From contig JAJYWQ010000058.1 in NCBI GenBank assembly GCA_021791415.1, positions 1 through 64,000 of the forward strand: a stretch of DNA of 64,000 nt, read 5' to 3'. The stretch is from a bacterium. Its GTDB lineage: Bacteria; Chloroflexota; Dormibacteria; Aeolococcales; Bog-877. Made by a program: the position numbers and the translations under genes. Numbering within the stretch: position 1 is the stretch's first letter; each line of letters starts with the position of its first letter. The notes beneath the pieces are model-generated. The model did no database searches and was not told the origin of the DNA. It was given only the letters and a program-made list of their open reading frames with translations. Below, piece by piece: positions 52,576 to 62,139 of this stretch.

Positions 52576-53108
52576 TGAGCGTCGTCTTCGGCCTGGCGGC
52601 TGTGATCGCCTTCCTGGGAGCGCTGGGGGTGGTCCTGAGCGAGCGCACCATCTACTCGGCGATGAGCCTGGTGCTCAACATGGTGGCTCTGGCAGTGCTC
52701 TTCCTGCTCCTTGACGCCCAGTTCATCGCGGCCGTCCAGATCATCGTCTACGCCGGCGCCGTGATGGTGCTCTTCGTCTTCATCATCGCCCTGCTCTCCC
52801 CGGGGGCGGAGGAGCGGCTGCGGTCGGTGGAGTTGCGCCTCCTGCTGGGAGGAGTCGGCGCCGTGGCCTTCACCCTGCTCATCGGGCGCCTCACCCTCAA
52901 CGGGATCACGGTCGGGGCGCATGGGCGTCTTCACGGGGCCCTGGGGCCGTTCTCCCCGGTGGCGGTCAACGCCCACGGCCAGGTCCAAACCCTGGGGGAC
53001 CAGCTGTTCACCACCTACCTGCTTCCCTTCGAGGTGACGTCCCTGCTCCTGCTGGTGGCGGCTGTGGGCGCCGTGTACCTCTCCCGGCGGCGGAGGCAGC
53101 TGGTGTGA
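52575..53108 (+). CDS. nuoJ: NADH-quinone oxidoreductase subunit J
   Basis: 177 residues from GTG 52575, sharing one base with the nuoI stop. Five membrane helices; AVQIIVYAGAVMVLFVFIIAL is the ND6 signature. The final helix ends with YLSRRRRQLV. Part of the proton-pumping membrane arm. Confidence 0.94.
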   Translation: MSVVFGLAAVIAFLGALGVVLSERTIYSAMSLVLNMVALAVLFLLLDAQFIAAVQIIVYAGAVMVLFVFIIALLSPGAEERLRSVELRLLLGGVGAVAFTLLIGRLTLNGITVGAHGRLHGALGPFSPVAVNAHGQVQTLGDQLFTTYLLPFEVTSLLLLVAAVGAVYLSRRRRQLV

Positions 53109-53410
53109 GCGGGCTCTTTCCGGGCTTCCTCATCCTCTCGGCCGCCATGTTCGCCATCGGGGCGGCGGGGGTCCTGGTGCGGCGCAACCCGCTGGTGGTG
53201 TTCATGTGCATCGAGCTGATGCTGAACTCGGCGAATCTGGCCCTGGTCACCTACGCCCGCTACACCCACACCATGGCCGGCCAGGTCTTCGCGCTCATCG
53301 TGATCGCGGTGGCAGCCAGTGAGGTGGTGGTCGGGCTGGCGCTGATCACCGGCGTCTATCGCAGTGGGCGGCGCCTGGACCTGGACGAGCTCAGCGAGAT
53401 GTCCGAGTGA
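53105..53410 (+). CDS. nuoK: NADH-quinone oxidoreductase subunit K
   Basis: 101 residues, GTG overlapping the nuoJ stop. Three helices with a membrane glutamate in VVFMCIELMLNSANLALV, needed for proton transfer, and a second in VAASEVVVGLALI. Coupled to nuoL by GTGA. Confidence 0.95.
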   Translation: MSGLFPGFLILSAAMFAIGAAGVLVRRNPLVVFMCIELMLNSANLALVTYARYTHTMAGQVFALIVIAVAASEVVVGLALITGVYRSGRRLDLDELSEMSE

Positions 53411-55410
53411 ACCCGCAGCTAACGCTGGTTCTCAGCGCCACCGTCCTGGGGCTGCCCACCGCATCCTTCGCCGTGAACGCCATCACCGCCGGCCGGCTGC
53501 CGCGGCGGGTGGTCACCTACCTGGGGCCGGGATCGGTGCTGGGGGCCTTCGTGGCGACCCTAGTCCTCTTGGCCACCATGCTGGCACAGAGCCCTTCCCA
53601 CCGCGGCGTGACTGTCACCTTCTGGAGCTGGCTGAACGCTTCCACAGGCGGTGGGTCAGGGGTGTCCGCCCACTCCGGTCTCAGCGCCGCCTTCAGTGTT
53701 CGCATCGATCCCCTGGCCATCCTGATGATGCTGGTGATCACCGGCATCGGCGGGCTGATCCACGTCTACAGCGTCGGCTACATGGCCGATGACGCGAGCT
53801 TCAATCGCTTCTTCGCCCTCATGAACCTCTTCATCACCAGCATGCTGGTGCTGGTGATGAGCAACAGCCTGGTGTTCCTCATCATCGGCTGGGCCATGGT
53901 GGCCTTCGCCTCGTATGCCCTCATCGCATTCTGGTACCAGCGGCCCTCAGCGGTGGCGGCGGGACGCAAGGCCTTCATCACCCAGGTGATCGGGGATGTC
54001 GGCCTGGTTCTGGCCGCCTTCCTCATCTTCCTCAACCTGAGAGGCCCATCGGGCCGACTCCTCCACACCGTGGACCTGCAGACCATCTTCGCCAACGTCG
54101 GGCCCGGTGCCCACTTCCACGGTGGGCTGGGCCCGGTCGGTGGGGGCATGGTGACCACCATCGGGATCCTGCTCTTCCTGGGTGCCGCCGCCAAGTCGGC
54201 GCAGTGGCCGCTTCACACCTGGCTGCCCGATGCCATGGAGGGCCCGACCCCGGTGTCGGCGCTCATCCACGCCGCCACCATGGTCACCGCGGGCGTCTAT
54301 CTGGTGGCCCGGTTCCACCCCGTCTTCCAGCAGGCTCCGGTGGCCGCGGGGCTGGTGGCGGTGGTGGGGATCGGCACCGCCCTCATGGCCGCCATCATCG
54401 GCTGCACCCAGTTCGACATCAAGCGGGTGATCGCCTACTCGACCATGAGCCAGATCGGACTCATGATCTTCGCCGTGGGCGTGGGGGCCTACTCGGCGGG
54501 GATGTTCCAGTTCTTCACCCACGCCTGCTTCAAGGCGCTGCTCTTCCTGGCCGCCGGCAACGTAATCCACGCTCTCCATGACGACCAGGACATCAGGGTG
54601 ATGGGGGGGCTGCGTCGGCGGATGCGCTGGACCTTCTTGGCCTTCACGACCGGGTCGCTGGCGCTGGCGGGCATCCCCATCTTCGCTGGCTTCTTCAGCA
54701 AGGAGGAACTCTTGGGACAGGGGCTGGCCCTGGGTCCGGCGGTGCCCTGGTTGTGGGTCATCGGGGTGTCGGTCAACGTGCTGACCAGCTTCTACATCTT
54801 CCGGGTGGTCTGGGTGGCTTTCACCGGAGACCCGCGCTCCACGAACGCGGAGCACGCCCACGAGGCGCCGGCGGTGATGCTCTTTCCGGTGCTGATTCTC
54901 GCCGGCCTCTCCACGGTGGTGGGGTTCCTCAACATCGACTTCGCCGGCTTCGCACCGGTCACGGTGTTCCAAGCCTTCCTGCAACCGGTGGTCGGGGTCC
55001 CAGCGGCCCAGGCCAGCCACCTGGTGGACGGCCTGGCTCTGCTCGCCGGTGTGCTGCTGAGCCTTGCGGGGCTCGGGGTGGCCTGGGCGGTGTACGGGAG
55101 GCAGGTGATGTCGCGCGAGTGGATCCCCCAGCGCCTGCCCTGGCTGTATCAGCTCTCCTTCCGCAAGTTCTACTGGGATGAGGTGTACGGCGTGGCCCTG
55201 GTGACTCCGGTGCTGGCCTTGGCCACGGGGGTGCGGCGGGTCTTGGAGCCCGGGGTGTTTGACTCGGCGGTGGGCGGGGTCCGGGACGCGGTGTCCCAGC
55301 TCAGCGCTGACCTGCGCACCTTCCAGACCGGGTTCCTCAAGGACTACGCGCTCTGGTTCTTCTTCTTCGCCGTCCTGGGGGTGGTGCTCATGGGGCTCAG
55401 GCTCACGTGA
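53407..55410 (+). CDS. nuoL: NADH-quinone oxidoreductase subunit L
   Basis: 667 residues; antiporter-like pump subunit with about sixteen helices and the long lateral helix at the C-terminus. The conserved block AAKSAQWPLHTWLPDAMEGPTPVSALIHAATMVTAG is present, with DIKRVIAYSTMSQIGLM and FFSKEELL further on. GTG start overlaps nuoK. Complete. Confidence 0.96.
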   Translation: MNPQLTLVLSATVLGLPTASFAVNAITAGRLPRRVVTYLGPGSVLGAFVATLVLLATMLAQSPSHRGVTVTFWSWLNASTGGGSGVSAHSGLSAAFSVRIDPLAILMMLVITGIGGLIHVYSVGYMADDASFNRFFALMNLFITSMLVLVMSNSLVFLIIGWAMVAFASYALIAFWYQRPSAVAAGRKAFITQVIGDVGLVLAAFLIFLNLRGPSGRLLHTVDLQTIFANVGPGAHFHGGLGPVGGGMVTTIGILLFLGAAAKSAQWPLHTWLPDAMEGPTPVSALIHAATMVTAGVYLVARFHPVFQQAPVAAGLVAVVGIGTALMAAIIGCTQFDIKRVIAYSTMSQIGLMIFAVGVGAYSAGMFQFFTHACFKALLFLAAGNVIHALHDDQDIRVMGGLRRRMRWTFLAFTTGSLALAGIPIFAGFFSKEELLGQGLALGPAVPWLWVIGVSVNVLTSFYIFRVVWVAFTGDPRSTNAEHAHEAPAVMLFPVLILAGLSTVVGFLNIDFAGFAPVTVFQAFLQPVVGVPAAQASHLVDGLALLAGVLLSLAGLGVAWAVYGRQVMSREWIPQRLPWLYQLSFRKFYWDEVYGVALVTPVLALATGVRRVLEPGVFDSAVGGVRDAVSQLSADLRTFQTGFLKDYALWFFFFAVLGVVLMGLRLT

Positions 55411-57176
55411 GCTGGCCGATTCTCTCGGTGACTCTCTTCCTGCCCCTGGCGGGGGCGGTGGCCATCTTGGCCATCCCGGCCTCACGGGTCCGGACGATCC
55501 GCCTCGCCCTGATGGCGGTGACCGCTCTCACCCTGGGCCTCACCTGCGTTGTCCTGGTGGCCTACCTAGCCGTCCCGCCGGCGGCCGCCTCCAAGCTGAG
55601 CGGCACCGCCAACGGCCAATCGCTCTCGTCGATCCACTCGCCCATAACCTTCCAGTTCCAGGAGCAGGTCAACTGGTTGCAATCGGGCACGTCGCTCTCC
55701 CACCTCCACCTGGCCTTCAACGAGGGAAACTCGGCCTTCAACCAGGCGGCGCCGCCGCCCATCAACTTCTCCTATCACCTCGGGGTAGACGGGCTCTCGG
55801 TCTGGCTGATGGCCCTGGCGGCGCTCCTCTTCCTGGTCGCGGCGGTGGTCCTCTCCCAGCGGGAGACGCGGCTGCGCACCTTCGCGGTCCTGATGCTGCT
55901 TTCCGAGGTGGGGGTGCTGGGCGTGCTCACCTCGCTGGACCTCATCCTCTTCTACTTCTTCTGGGAGGCCGCCCTGATCCCCCTCTACTTCCTCATGATC
56001 GGCTGGGGGGACCCCAACCGGGGCCGGGCAGCGCTGAAGTTCATCATCTACACCGTCGCCGGCAGCCTCTTCATGCTGCTGGCCATCTTCGGTGTCTACT
56101 TCATCACCGGCGCTCAGACCGGCGTCTACACCTTCGACCTGCCCACGCTGATCGCCGCCCAGTCGTTCGTCCACACCACTCAGGCCACCACCTTCAGCCT
56201 CTTCGGGCACAGCTTTGCCTGGCTCAACCCCCAGGAGTGGCTCTTTTTGGCCTTCGCCCTGGCGTTCGCCATCAAGGTGCCGCTGGTGCCATTCCACAGC
56301 TGGCTGCCCGACGCCTACAGCTCGGGTACCACTCCCTTCCTGGTCTTCTTCGCGGGGATCGTCAGCAAGCTGGGAGCGTTCGGGCTCATCCGGTACAACC
56401 TGACTCTCTTCCCCCAGGCCAGCCATACCTTCCAGCCCCTGATGCTGGGCCTGGCCATCGCCAGCATCCTGTACGGGGCGCTGGCGGCTCTGGCTCAGAC
56501 CGACCTCAAGCGGATCGTGGGCTTCGCCTCCATCAGCCACCTGGGCTTCGTGGTGCTGGGGATATTCGCCCTCAATGTGGACGGGCTCAACGGGGCGATC
56601 ATCCAGATGGTCAACCACGGCATCGTGATCGCCGCCCTGTTCATCTGCGTGGGGGTCGTAGAGTCCAGGTTCGCCAGCCGCACCCTCTCCCAGCTGGGCG
56701 GGCTGGCACGCCCCATGCCGGTGCTGGCGGGCCTCTTCCTCGTGGTCACCCTGGCCGGCCTGGGCATGCCGTTGCTCAACAGCTTCGTCGGGGAGTTCCT
56801 CATCCTGCTTGGTGCCTTCCAGGCCAGCCCGGTCTGGGCGGTGCTGGCCAGCCTGGGCGTGATCGTGGCCTGCTGGTACATGCTCAGGATGTACCAGGGC
56901 CTGACCCAGGGTGAGCTTCGTTTGCCGGGGACAGGGGCGGTTTCCGAGCAGCTCCAGGCCGTGTCCCGCAGGCTGGGACGGTTGGACGTGGGCCCCGTCG
57001 AGGTGGTGGCGCTGGTCCCGCTGGTGGCTCTCATGCTGGTGATCGGGGTCTACCCGGCCCCGGTCATTCGCTACGGGCGGTTCAGTGCCGCCCAGTACGT
57101 GCAGGCGGCCAACCGCCAGACCGCCACCGAGCCCGCGCTGGCGAGCTCGCGCTCCGCCGCCAGGAGCCAGCCATGA
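55407..57176 (+). CDS. nuoM: NADH-quinone oxidoreductase subunit M
   Basis: 589 residues, GTG overlapping nuoL. Antiporter-like helices with FFWEAALIPLYFLMIGWG, KVPLVPFHSWLPDAYSSGT and TDLKRIVGFASISHLGFV. A loop of about 65 residues between helices 2 and 3 (residues 58-120) is longer than usual. The C-terminus continues about 70 residues after the last typical helix (AQYVQAANRQTATEP). Confidence 0.95.
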   Translation: MSWPILSVTLFLPLAGAVAILAIPASRVRTIRLALMAVTALTLGLTCVVLVAYLAVPPAAASKLSGTANGQSLSSIHSPITFQFQEQVNWLQSGTSLSHLHLAFNEGNSAFNQAAPPPINFSYHLGVDGLSVWLMALAALLFLVAAVVLSQRETRLRTFAVLMLLSEVGVLGVLTSLDLILFYFFWEAALIPLYFLMIGWGDPNRGRAALKFIIYTVAGSLFMLLAIFGVYFITGAQTGVYTFDLPTLIAAQSFVHTTQATTFSLFGHSFAWLNPQEWLFLAFALAFAIKVPLVPFHSWLPDAYSSGTTPFLVFFAGIVSKLGAFGLIRYNLTLFPQASHTFQPLMLGLAIASILYGALAALAQTDLKRIVGFASISHLGFVVLGIFALNVDGLNGAIIQMVNHGIVIAALFICVGVVESRFASRTLSQLGGLARPMPVLAGLFLVVTLAGLGMPLLNSFVGEFLILLGAFQASPVWAVLASLGVIVACWYMLRMYQGLTQGELRLPGTGAVSEQLQAVSRRLGRLDVGPVEVVALVPLVALMLVIGVYPAPVIRYGRFSAAQYVQAANRQTATEPALASSRSAARSQP

Positions 57177-58717
57177 TCGCCGTCGCTGCGCCGGGCTACC
57201 CACTCCACTTCGTCCCCGCTGGCGACCTCCTGGGGATCCTCCCCATCCTGATCGTCGGGGGAGGGGCGGTGGTGGTCCTGGTTTGGGACCTGATCCGTCC
57301 TCGTGGTCAGGAGGTGTGGCTGGCAGGACTGACGGGTCTCTTCCTGTTGGCAGCTCTGGGGACCGCCATCGGGCAGTGGGTCGCCAACTCCGGCCCGATC
57401 GTGGTCTTCAACGGGGCTTACGCCAATGACCGCTTCGCGCTCTTCGCCGACTTCGTGGTGCTGATCACCGCCCTGGCGGTGGTTGTTCTCAGCCCCGGTT
57501 ATCTGCGGCGCCGGGGGCTGGCGGAGGGCGAGTACTACATCCTGCTCCTGGCCTCGGTGGCCGGGATGCTGGTATTGGACGGGGCCCTCAACCTGATCGT
57601 CGTCTTCCTGGGCATCGAGCTGCTCTCCATCCCGCTCTACGTCCTTGCCGGCTTCGCCCGCGACGACCAGCGCAGCCAGGAGGGGGCTATGAAGTACCTT
57701 TTGCTGGGCGGCTTCGCCTCCGGCTTCCTCCTGTATGGCATGGCCCTCCTGTACGGGGAGACCGGTCACACCTCCCTCACCGCCATCCACGCCTTCCTCC
57801 TTCGCGACGCGACCGCAGGGCACGTCGACCCCATGGTCCTGGCGGCGGTGGGCCTGCTGGCGGTGGGCCTGGCCTTCAAGGTGTCCGCGGCACCCTTCCA
57901 CTGGTGGACTCCCGACGTCTACCAGGGCTCTCCGGCGGTGGTGACGACCTTCATGTCGGTCGCCACCAAGGTGGCGGCCTTCGCGGTCTTCCTGCGCCTC
58001 TTCTCGGCCACCCTCGCCCCCTACCGGGCCGAGTGGACGGTGCCCATCGCGGTGGTGGCGATCATCTCCATGATCTACGGCAACGTGGTGGCGGTGGCCC
58101 AGACCTCTCTCAAGCGCCTCCTGGCCTACTCTGGGATCGCCCAGGCCGGCTACATCATGATCGGGGTGGCTCTGGGCCGTCCGGACGGCACCCAGGCGTC
58201 GCTCTACTACCTGGCCGCCTACGCCTTCATGAACACCGGCGCCTTCGCCGTGGTCACCATCCTCAGTCGCCGGGGCGAGGACTGCGATCGCTACTCCGAG
58301 CTGGCCGGGCTGGGCCGGCGGGAGCCGCTGCTGGCGGGTCTCATGTCCCTGTTCATGCTGTCGCTGGCGGGATTCCCTCTCACTGTCGGTTTCTTCGGGA
58401 AGTTCTTCCTGTTCTCGGCGGCCATCCACGACGGGCAGTTGGCGCTCGCCATCTGGGGCATCCTGACCTCGGCCGTCTCCCTCTTCTACTACCTAAGGGT
58501 GATCCTCAAGATGTACGCACCGGCTGCGGACGTCGGACCGGTTGAGGAATTCGAGGTGGCTTCGGTCTCGCCCGAAGGCACAGCCGTGGCGGCGCCCACC
58601 GCAGTGGGCCCGGCGGTCTTGGTGGTGGCCCTGGCCGGGGCCGGCACCATCGTGCTGGGGATCTTCCCGGCCCTCATCTACACCCTCCTCCAAGGCATCT
58701 CGGTCGTCCACGGCTGA
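57173..58717 (+). CDS. nuoN: NADH-quinone oxidoreductase subunit N
   Basis: 514 residues, ATG overlapping nuoM. Fourteen-helix antiporter-like subunit: FLGIELLSIPLYVLAGFAR, KVSAAPFHWWTPDVYQGSP, TSLKRLLAYSGIAQAGY and LAGFPLTVGFFGKFFLF. Last gene of complex I. A glycosyltransferase gene follows after 11 bases and may be read through. Confidence 0.96.
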   Translation: MIAVAAPGYPLHFVPAGDLLGILPILIVGGGAVVVLVWDLIRPRGQEVWLAGLTGLFLLAALGTAIGQWVANSGPIVVFNGAYANDRFALFADFVVLITALAVVVLSPGYLRRRGLAEGEYYILLLASVAGMLVLDGALNLIVVFLGIELLSIPLYVLAGFARDDQRSQEGAMKYLLLGGFASGFLLYGMALLYGETGHTSLTAIHAFLLRDATAGHVDPMVLAAVGLLAVGLAFKVSAAPFHWWTPDVYQGSPAVVTTFMSVATKVAAFAVFLRLFSATLAPYRAEWTVPIAVVAIISMIYGNVVAVAQTSLKRLLAYSGIAQAGYIMIGVALGRPDGTQASLYYLAAYAFMNTGAFAVVTILSRRGEDCDRYSELAGLGRREPLLAGLMSLFMLSLAGFPLTVGFFGKFFLFSAAIHDGQLALAIWGILTSAVSLFYYLRVILKMYAPAADVGPVEEFEVASVSPEGTAVAAPTAVGPAVLVVALAGAGTIVLGIFPALIYTLLQGISVVHG

Positions 58718-58728
58718 GCGGAGGGGAT

Positions 58729-59523
58729 GTGAGCGACCGGGGAGAACCGTCCACCCCGGCACCGTCTCGCCCCGTTCATCTCCGCGGGCTCGTCAGCCTG
58801 GTCATCCCCGCCCATAACGAGGAGCCCAACATGCCCCGGGTGGTGGGGGGTGCGCTCACGGCGCTGCGGGAGGTGGCCGACACCTTCGAGGTGGTGCTGG
58901 TTGACGACGGGAGCACCGACCGGACCGTCGACGAGGCCCGCCGGGCCATGGGAGCCAGCGCCGACCGGTTGCGCGTCGTGAGCCACCACCGCAAGTCAGG
59001 GTATGGGGTGACCGTCGCTGACGGCCTGCGGGCGGCCCGCGGCGACTGGGTGGCCTTCATGGACGGCGACGGCCAGTTCGACCCGGCCGACCTCGCCCGG
59101 CTGGCTGCCAGGGCCGAGGGAGCGGATCTGGTGGCGGGCTTCCGGATGCGGCGCGCCGACCCCTGGCACCGCTCGGTCGTGAGCCGGACCTTCAACGTTT
59201 TCGTGCGGGTCCTCTACGGCGTCCGCTATCGCGACGTGGATTGCGGCTTCAAGCTGATGAGGCGCGAGGTCCTGGTGGCCGCTCATCCCATCCTGGCCCG
59301 CTCGGCGCTGCTGAACACCGAGATCTACTTCAAGACCAGGCGCGCGGGGCTGCGCGTGACCCAGGTGGGGCTCACCCACCACCCGCGGGTCGCCGGGGTG
59401 AGGTCCGGAGGAAGGTTGGTGCCCATACTGAGAGCGGTCCGGGAGCTGGTCAAGCTGCGCTGGCGGTTGGCCCGGAGCTGGGCACCGCCGCCTAGGCCGC
59501 CCTCCGGAAGCTCTCCAGGGTGA
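58729..59523 (+). CDS. Family 2 glycosyltransferase (dolichol-phosphate mannosyltransferase-like)
   Basis: 264 residues from GTG 58729, after GGAGGGG. GT-A fold: SLVIPAHNEEPNMPRVV, VVLVDDGSTDRTVDEA, the metal-binding DGDGQFDPADLARL and DVDCGFKLMRREVL. No membrane helix is evident at the C-terminus. It would charge a polyprenyl phosphate with a sugar for the GT-C enzymes in this window. It overlaps the convergent epimerase gene by 32 bases. Confidence 0.87.
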   Translation: MSDRGEPSTPAPSRPVHLRGLVSLVIPAHNEEPNMPRVVGGALTALREVADTFEVVLVDDGSTDRTVDEARRAMGASADRLRVVSHHRKSGYGVTVADGLRAARGDWVAFMDGDGQFDPADLARLAARAEGADLVAGFRMRRADPWHRSVVSRTFNVFVRVLYGVRYRDVDCGFKLMRREVLVAAHPILARSALLNTEIYFKTRRAGLRVTQVGLTHHPRVAGVRSGGRLVPILRAVRELVKLRWRLARSWAPPPRPPSGSSPG

Positions 59524-60433
59524 GCTTGAGCCCCTCCTCAAGAGGGATCTGCGGAGTCCAGCCCAACCGGTCCCGGGCTCGCGCCGGGTCGAGGTAGCTG
59601 GCGGGGACCTCGCCGGGCCGTGCCGGAACGAACTCGGGCGCGGCCGGAATCCCCGCCAGCGCTGCGAGCGTCCTGGCGACCGTGATGATCGAGGTGGGCC
59701 TTCCGGTGCCGATGTTGATCGGCCCCTGGGCGGTGGCGCCCAAGGCGAGCAGGTTGGCGCGGGCCACATCCCCCACGTACACGAAGTCGCGGGTCTGCTC
59801 GCCGGTCCCGGTGACCCGCGGAGGCTCGCCGCGCAGGAGGCGGCGGCAGCTGATGGCCACCATGCCTGCCTCCCCCGTCCCATCCTGGTGCGGGCCGTAG
59901 ACGTTGCCGTAGCGCAGGGCGGCGTACGAGAGCTTGAACGTCCGCTGGAACATCCCGAGGTATCCTTCACCGGCCAGCTTGGCAGCGCCATAGGGTGCCA
60001 AGGGACGGGCCGGAGCGGTCTCACTAGTGGGTAGCCGGCGGGCGCGACCGTATATGGCGCCCCCCGAGGAGGCGAACACGAACCGGGGCCGTCCGGCGTC
60101 CACCACCGCCCGCAGCAGCGCAAGGGTGGCCACGACGTTGTTGAGGGCGTCCGCGGCCGGGTCGCGCAGCGACCGGCTCACCCCGCCCTGGGCTGCCAGA
60201 TGGAGGACTGCTGTGGGCTGGAAACGGGCCAGGGAGGTGAGCGCCTCGGGGGTCGAGAGCTCCGCCTCCACCCTGTCCGCCTCCGGGGGGATCTCGACTC
60301 CGCAGGAGTGGCGGAGGTCATCGATGACCAGTACGCGAGCCCCCTCAGCGAGAAGGAGGGCCACGGTGTGGGTCCCGATGAACCCGGCACCTCCGGTGAC
60401 CACCACCCGAGGAGCCGCTTTGGAAGGGGTCAC
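59492..60433 (-). CDS. NAD-dependent epimerase/dehydratase (UDP-glucose 4-epimerase-like)
   Basis: 313 residues from GTG 60433. Extended SDR: VVVTGGAGFIGTHTVALLL, HLAAQGGVSRSLRDP, catalytic Ser in FASSGGAIYG and Tyr-Lys in APYGAAKLAGE, then NVYGPHQDGTGEAGMV. Interconverts or dehydrates a nucleotide sugar. TACCAT ends six bases before the GTG, with TTGGGA 18 bases further up, so leaderless transcription is likely; this favours GTG 60433 over a longer start at 60484. Confidence 0.87.
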   Translation of the reverse strand: MTPSKAAPRVVVTGGAGFIGTHTVALLLAEGARVLVIDDLRHSCGVEIPPEADRVEAELSTPEALTSLARFQPTAVLHLAAQGGVSRSLRDPAADALNNVVATLALLRAVVDAGRPRFVFASSGGAIYGRARRLPTSETAPARPLAPYGAAKLAGEGYLGMFQRTFKLSYAALRYGNVYGPHQDGTGEAGMVAISCRRLLRGEPPRVTGTGEQTRDFVYVGDVARANLLALGATAQGPINIGTGRPTSIITVARTLAALAGIPAAPEFVPARPGEVPASYLDPARARDRLGWTPQIPLEEGLKLTLESFRRAA

Positions 60434-60439
60434 CGGGCC

Positions 60440-60469
60440 ATGGTAACCGAGCCCGTCCGCCCCTCCCAA
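60440..60469 (-). promoter_or_regulatory. Promoter of the epimerase gene
   Basis: Minus strand: TTGGGA (60464-60469), 18-bp spacer, TACCAT (60440-60445), six bases before GTG 60433. Confidence 0.55.
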
Positions 60470-60552
60470 GTTCAGCCCGATCACGGATGGTGGGAGAATT
60501 TGGCGGACGGGCAGGCGCCCCCCGGTACGATGAGAGCGCAGGCGGAGGAGAC

Positions 60553-62130
60553 TTGAGCAAAATCGCGCGTCGCTTCGGCATGCTCGGAGCCGGGAGCGAG
60601 GCCACCCAGCGGCGCTGGTTGCTGGCGGCGCTGCTGCTCTTCCTGCTCCTGCGACTTCCGTCCTGGTTCGAGCCGCACTGGTACACGGACGAGGCGGGCT
60701 ACGCCAACACCGCCTACCTCGCCGCCCACGGTCGGGTCCTCTACCTCACGGTCTGGAACAACAAGCCCCCGCTCCTGTTCTGGATATATGACCTGGCCCT
60801 CAGCTGGTTCGGTCCCAGCGAACTAGGTCTGCACCTCATCTCCACCCTGGCGGGAGGGCTGACGCTGGCGGTCATCTGGCAGATGGTCCGCCGGGAGTGG
60901 GGGGGGAGGGGGATGGGCAGGACGATGGTGGTCGCCACGCTGCTGCTCGGCCTGCCACTTCTGAGCGCAGAGTTGGCCCTGCCGGAGAACTTCCTCATCT
61001 TCCCGGAGGCGGCGGGGATGCTGCTGGTGCTGCGATCCTTCTCCGAGCGGGGAAGGTGGCGGGCGGCGCTGGAACTGGCGGCGGGGGTGGCTTTCGGTCT
61101 GGCCTGCCTCATCCAACAGACGGCGGCAGGACCGCTTTTGGCGATGGTGTTCCTGCTTGCCCTCAGGCCCCGGGCCGGATCGGTCCGCGGCGCCCTCAGG
61201 GTGCTGGCCGCCGCCGCGGTGATCACCCTCGCGGGAATAGCCCCCTACCTCTTCTGGGCCGGACCCAGCCACGTCTATTACTTCCTGGTGACCTCCTTTG
61301 AGGGCTACACCTCGCGCACCCTTCCCCTCAACTTCCTCACCCTCCTTCCCCGGGCAGCCGCAGGGCTCCTGCTGGTCCTGGGGGTGGTCGCGGCACGGAA
61401 GCGGGATCCGCGCTCGGTCCTGATCTGGACCTGGTTGGGGGTGGACCTCTTGACCTACGTCCTTCCCAACCGGCCCTACCCGTTTCATCTTCTGCCCGCC
61501 GCGGTGCCCCTGGCCCTGGTGGTGGGCCGGCTGCCCCGGCCCTCGCTGGGAGCGCTTCGTCTCTCGTTCGCTCCCCTGGTGGCCGGCGCCCTTCTCAGCG
61601 CCGCCCTCTGGGGCCAGCTGATGGTCAGCTACCTGCCGATCGACGACTTCTACACGGCCGGGCGCACCGTCCTCTACTACCCCATGTTCGTGGGCCGGGC
61701 CACCGGCGTCGTGTCCAAGGCCAGCTACCAGGACTTCTACGACTACCGGGTGCGCGCCGAGGCCGAGGCCGGAAGCTGGATCCGGGCCCACGGGCTGACC
61801 GGTGCGCGGACGGTGGTCTGGTCGGCGGACAGCTGGGCCTATCTCTTGGTCCCGGTGCGCTCGGTGATGCCAGCACCGCCCATCTACAAGGACTTCGACT
61901 GGCTGGGCCAGTCGGGCCTGATCCAGCGGACCATCAAGGAGCGGCCCGAGCTGATCTTGGTCACCAACGACGCCCTCAACGGCTACGGGCCCCTGCAGCC
62001 GATCCTCAGCCGCCTGTACACCAAGGTGGAGACGTCCTCGGACGGATCCCTCTGGCTGCTCAACTCAGACCTGCAGCAGGTGGGTCTCAGCCGCGCATTG
62101 GGTCAGACGTCCCAGACGTCCGCTGGCTAA
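60553..62130 (+). CDS. GT39/ArnT-like membrane glycosyltransferase
   Basis: 525 residues from TTG 60553, with GGAGGAG seven bases upstream. About eleven helices. The first external loop has HWYTDEAGYANTAYLAAHGRV with the catalytic-type Asp-Glu, and NNKPPLLFWIYDLALSWFG follows. A soluble C-terminal part of about 130 residues (after YDYRVRAEAEA) would be extracytoplasmic. Probably transfers a sugar from the lipid carrier in the same envelope pathway as the GT2 and epimerase genes. Confidence 0.78.
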   Translation: MSKIARRFGMLGAGSEATQRRWLLAALLLFLLLRLPSWFEPHWYTDEAGYANTAYLAAHGRVLYLTVWNNKPPLLFWIYDLALSWFGPSELGLHLISTLAGGLTLAVIWQMVRREWGGRGMGRTMVVATLLLGLPLLSAELALPENFLIFPEAAGMLLVLRSFSERGRWRAALELAAGVAFGLACLIQQTAAGPLLAMVFLLALRPRAGSVRGALRVLAAAAVITLAGIAPYLFWAGPSHVYYFLVTSFEGYTSRTLPLNFLTLLPRAAAGLLLVLGVVAARKRDPRSVLIWTWLGVDLLTYVLPNRPYPFHLLPAAVPLALVVGRLPRPSLGALRLSFAPLVAGALLSAALWGQLMVSYLPIDDFYTAGRTVLYYPMFVGRATGVVSKASYQDFYDYRVRAEAEAGSWIRAHGLTGARTVVWSADSWAYLLVPVRSVMPAPPIYKDFDWLGQSGLIQRTIKERPELILVTNDALNGYGPLQPILSRLYTKVETSSDGSLWLLNSDLQQVGLSRALGQTSQTSAG

Positions 62131-62133
62131 GAT
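62128..62133 (+). promoter_or_regulatory. -10 element of the deacetylase-like lipoprotein gene
   Basis: TAAGAT overlaps the stop of the previous gene and ends six bases before GTG 62140. Confidence 0.5.
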
Positions 62134-62139
62134 CGGGGG

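Noticed and set aside
53947-55485. 512-codon minus-strand open frame rich in His, Glu, Gly and Arg
   Set aside because: Antisense of nuoL, composition typical of GC-rich shadow frames.
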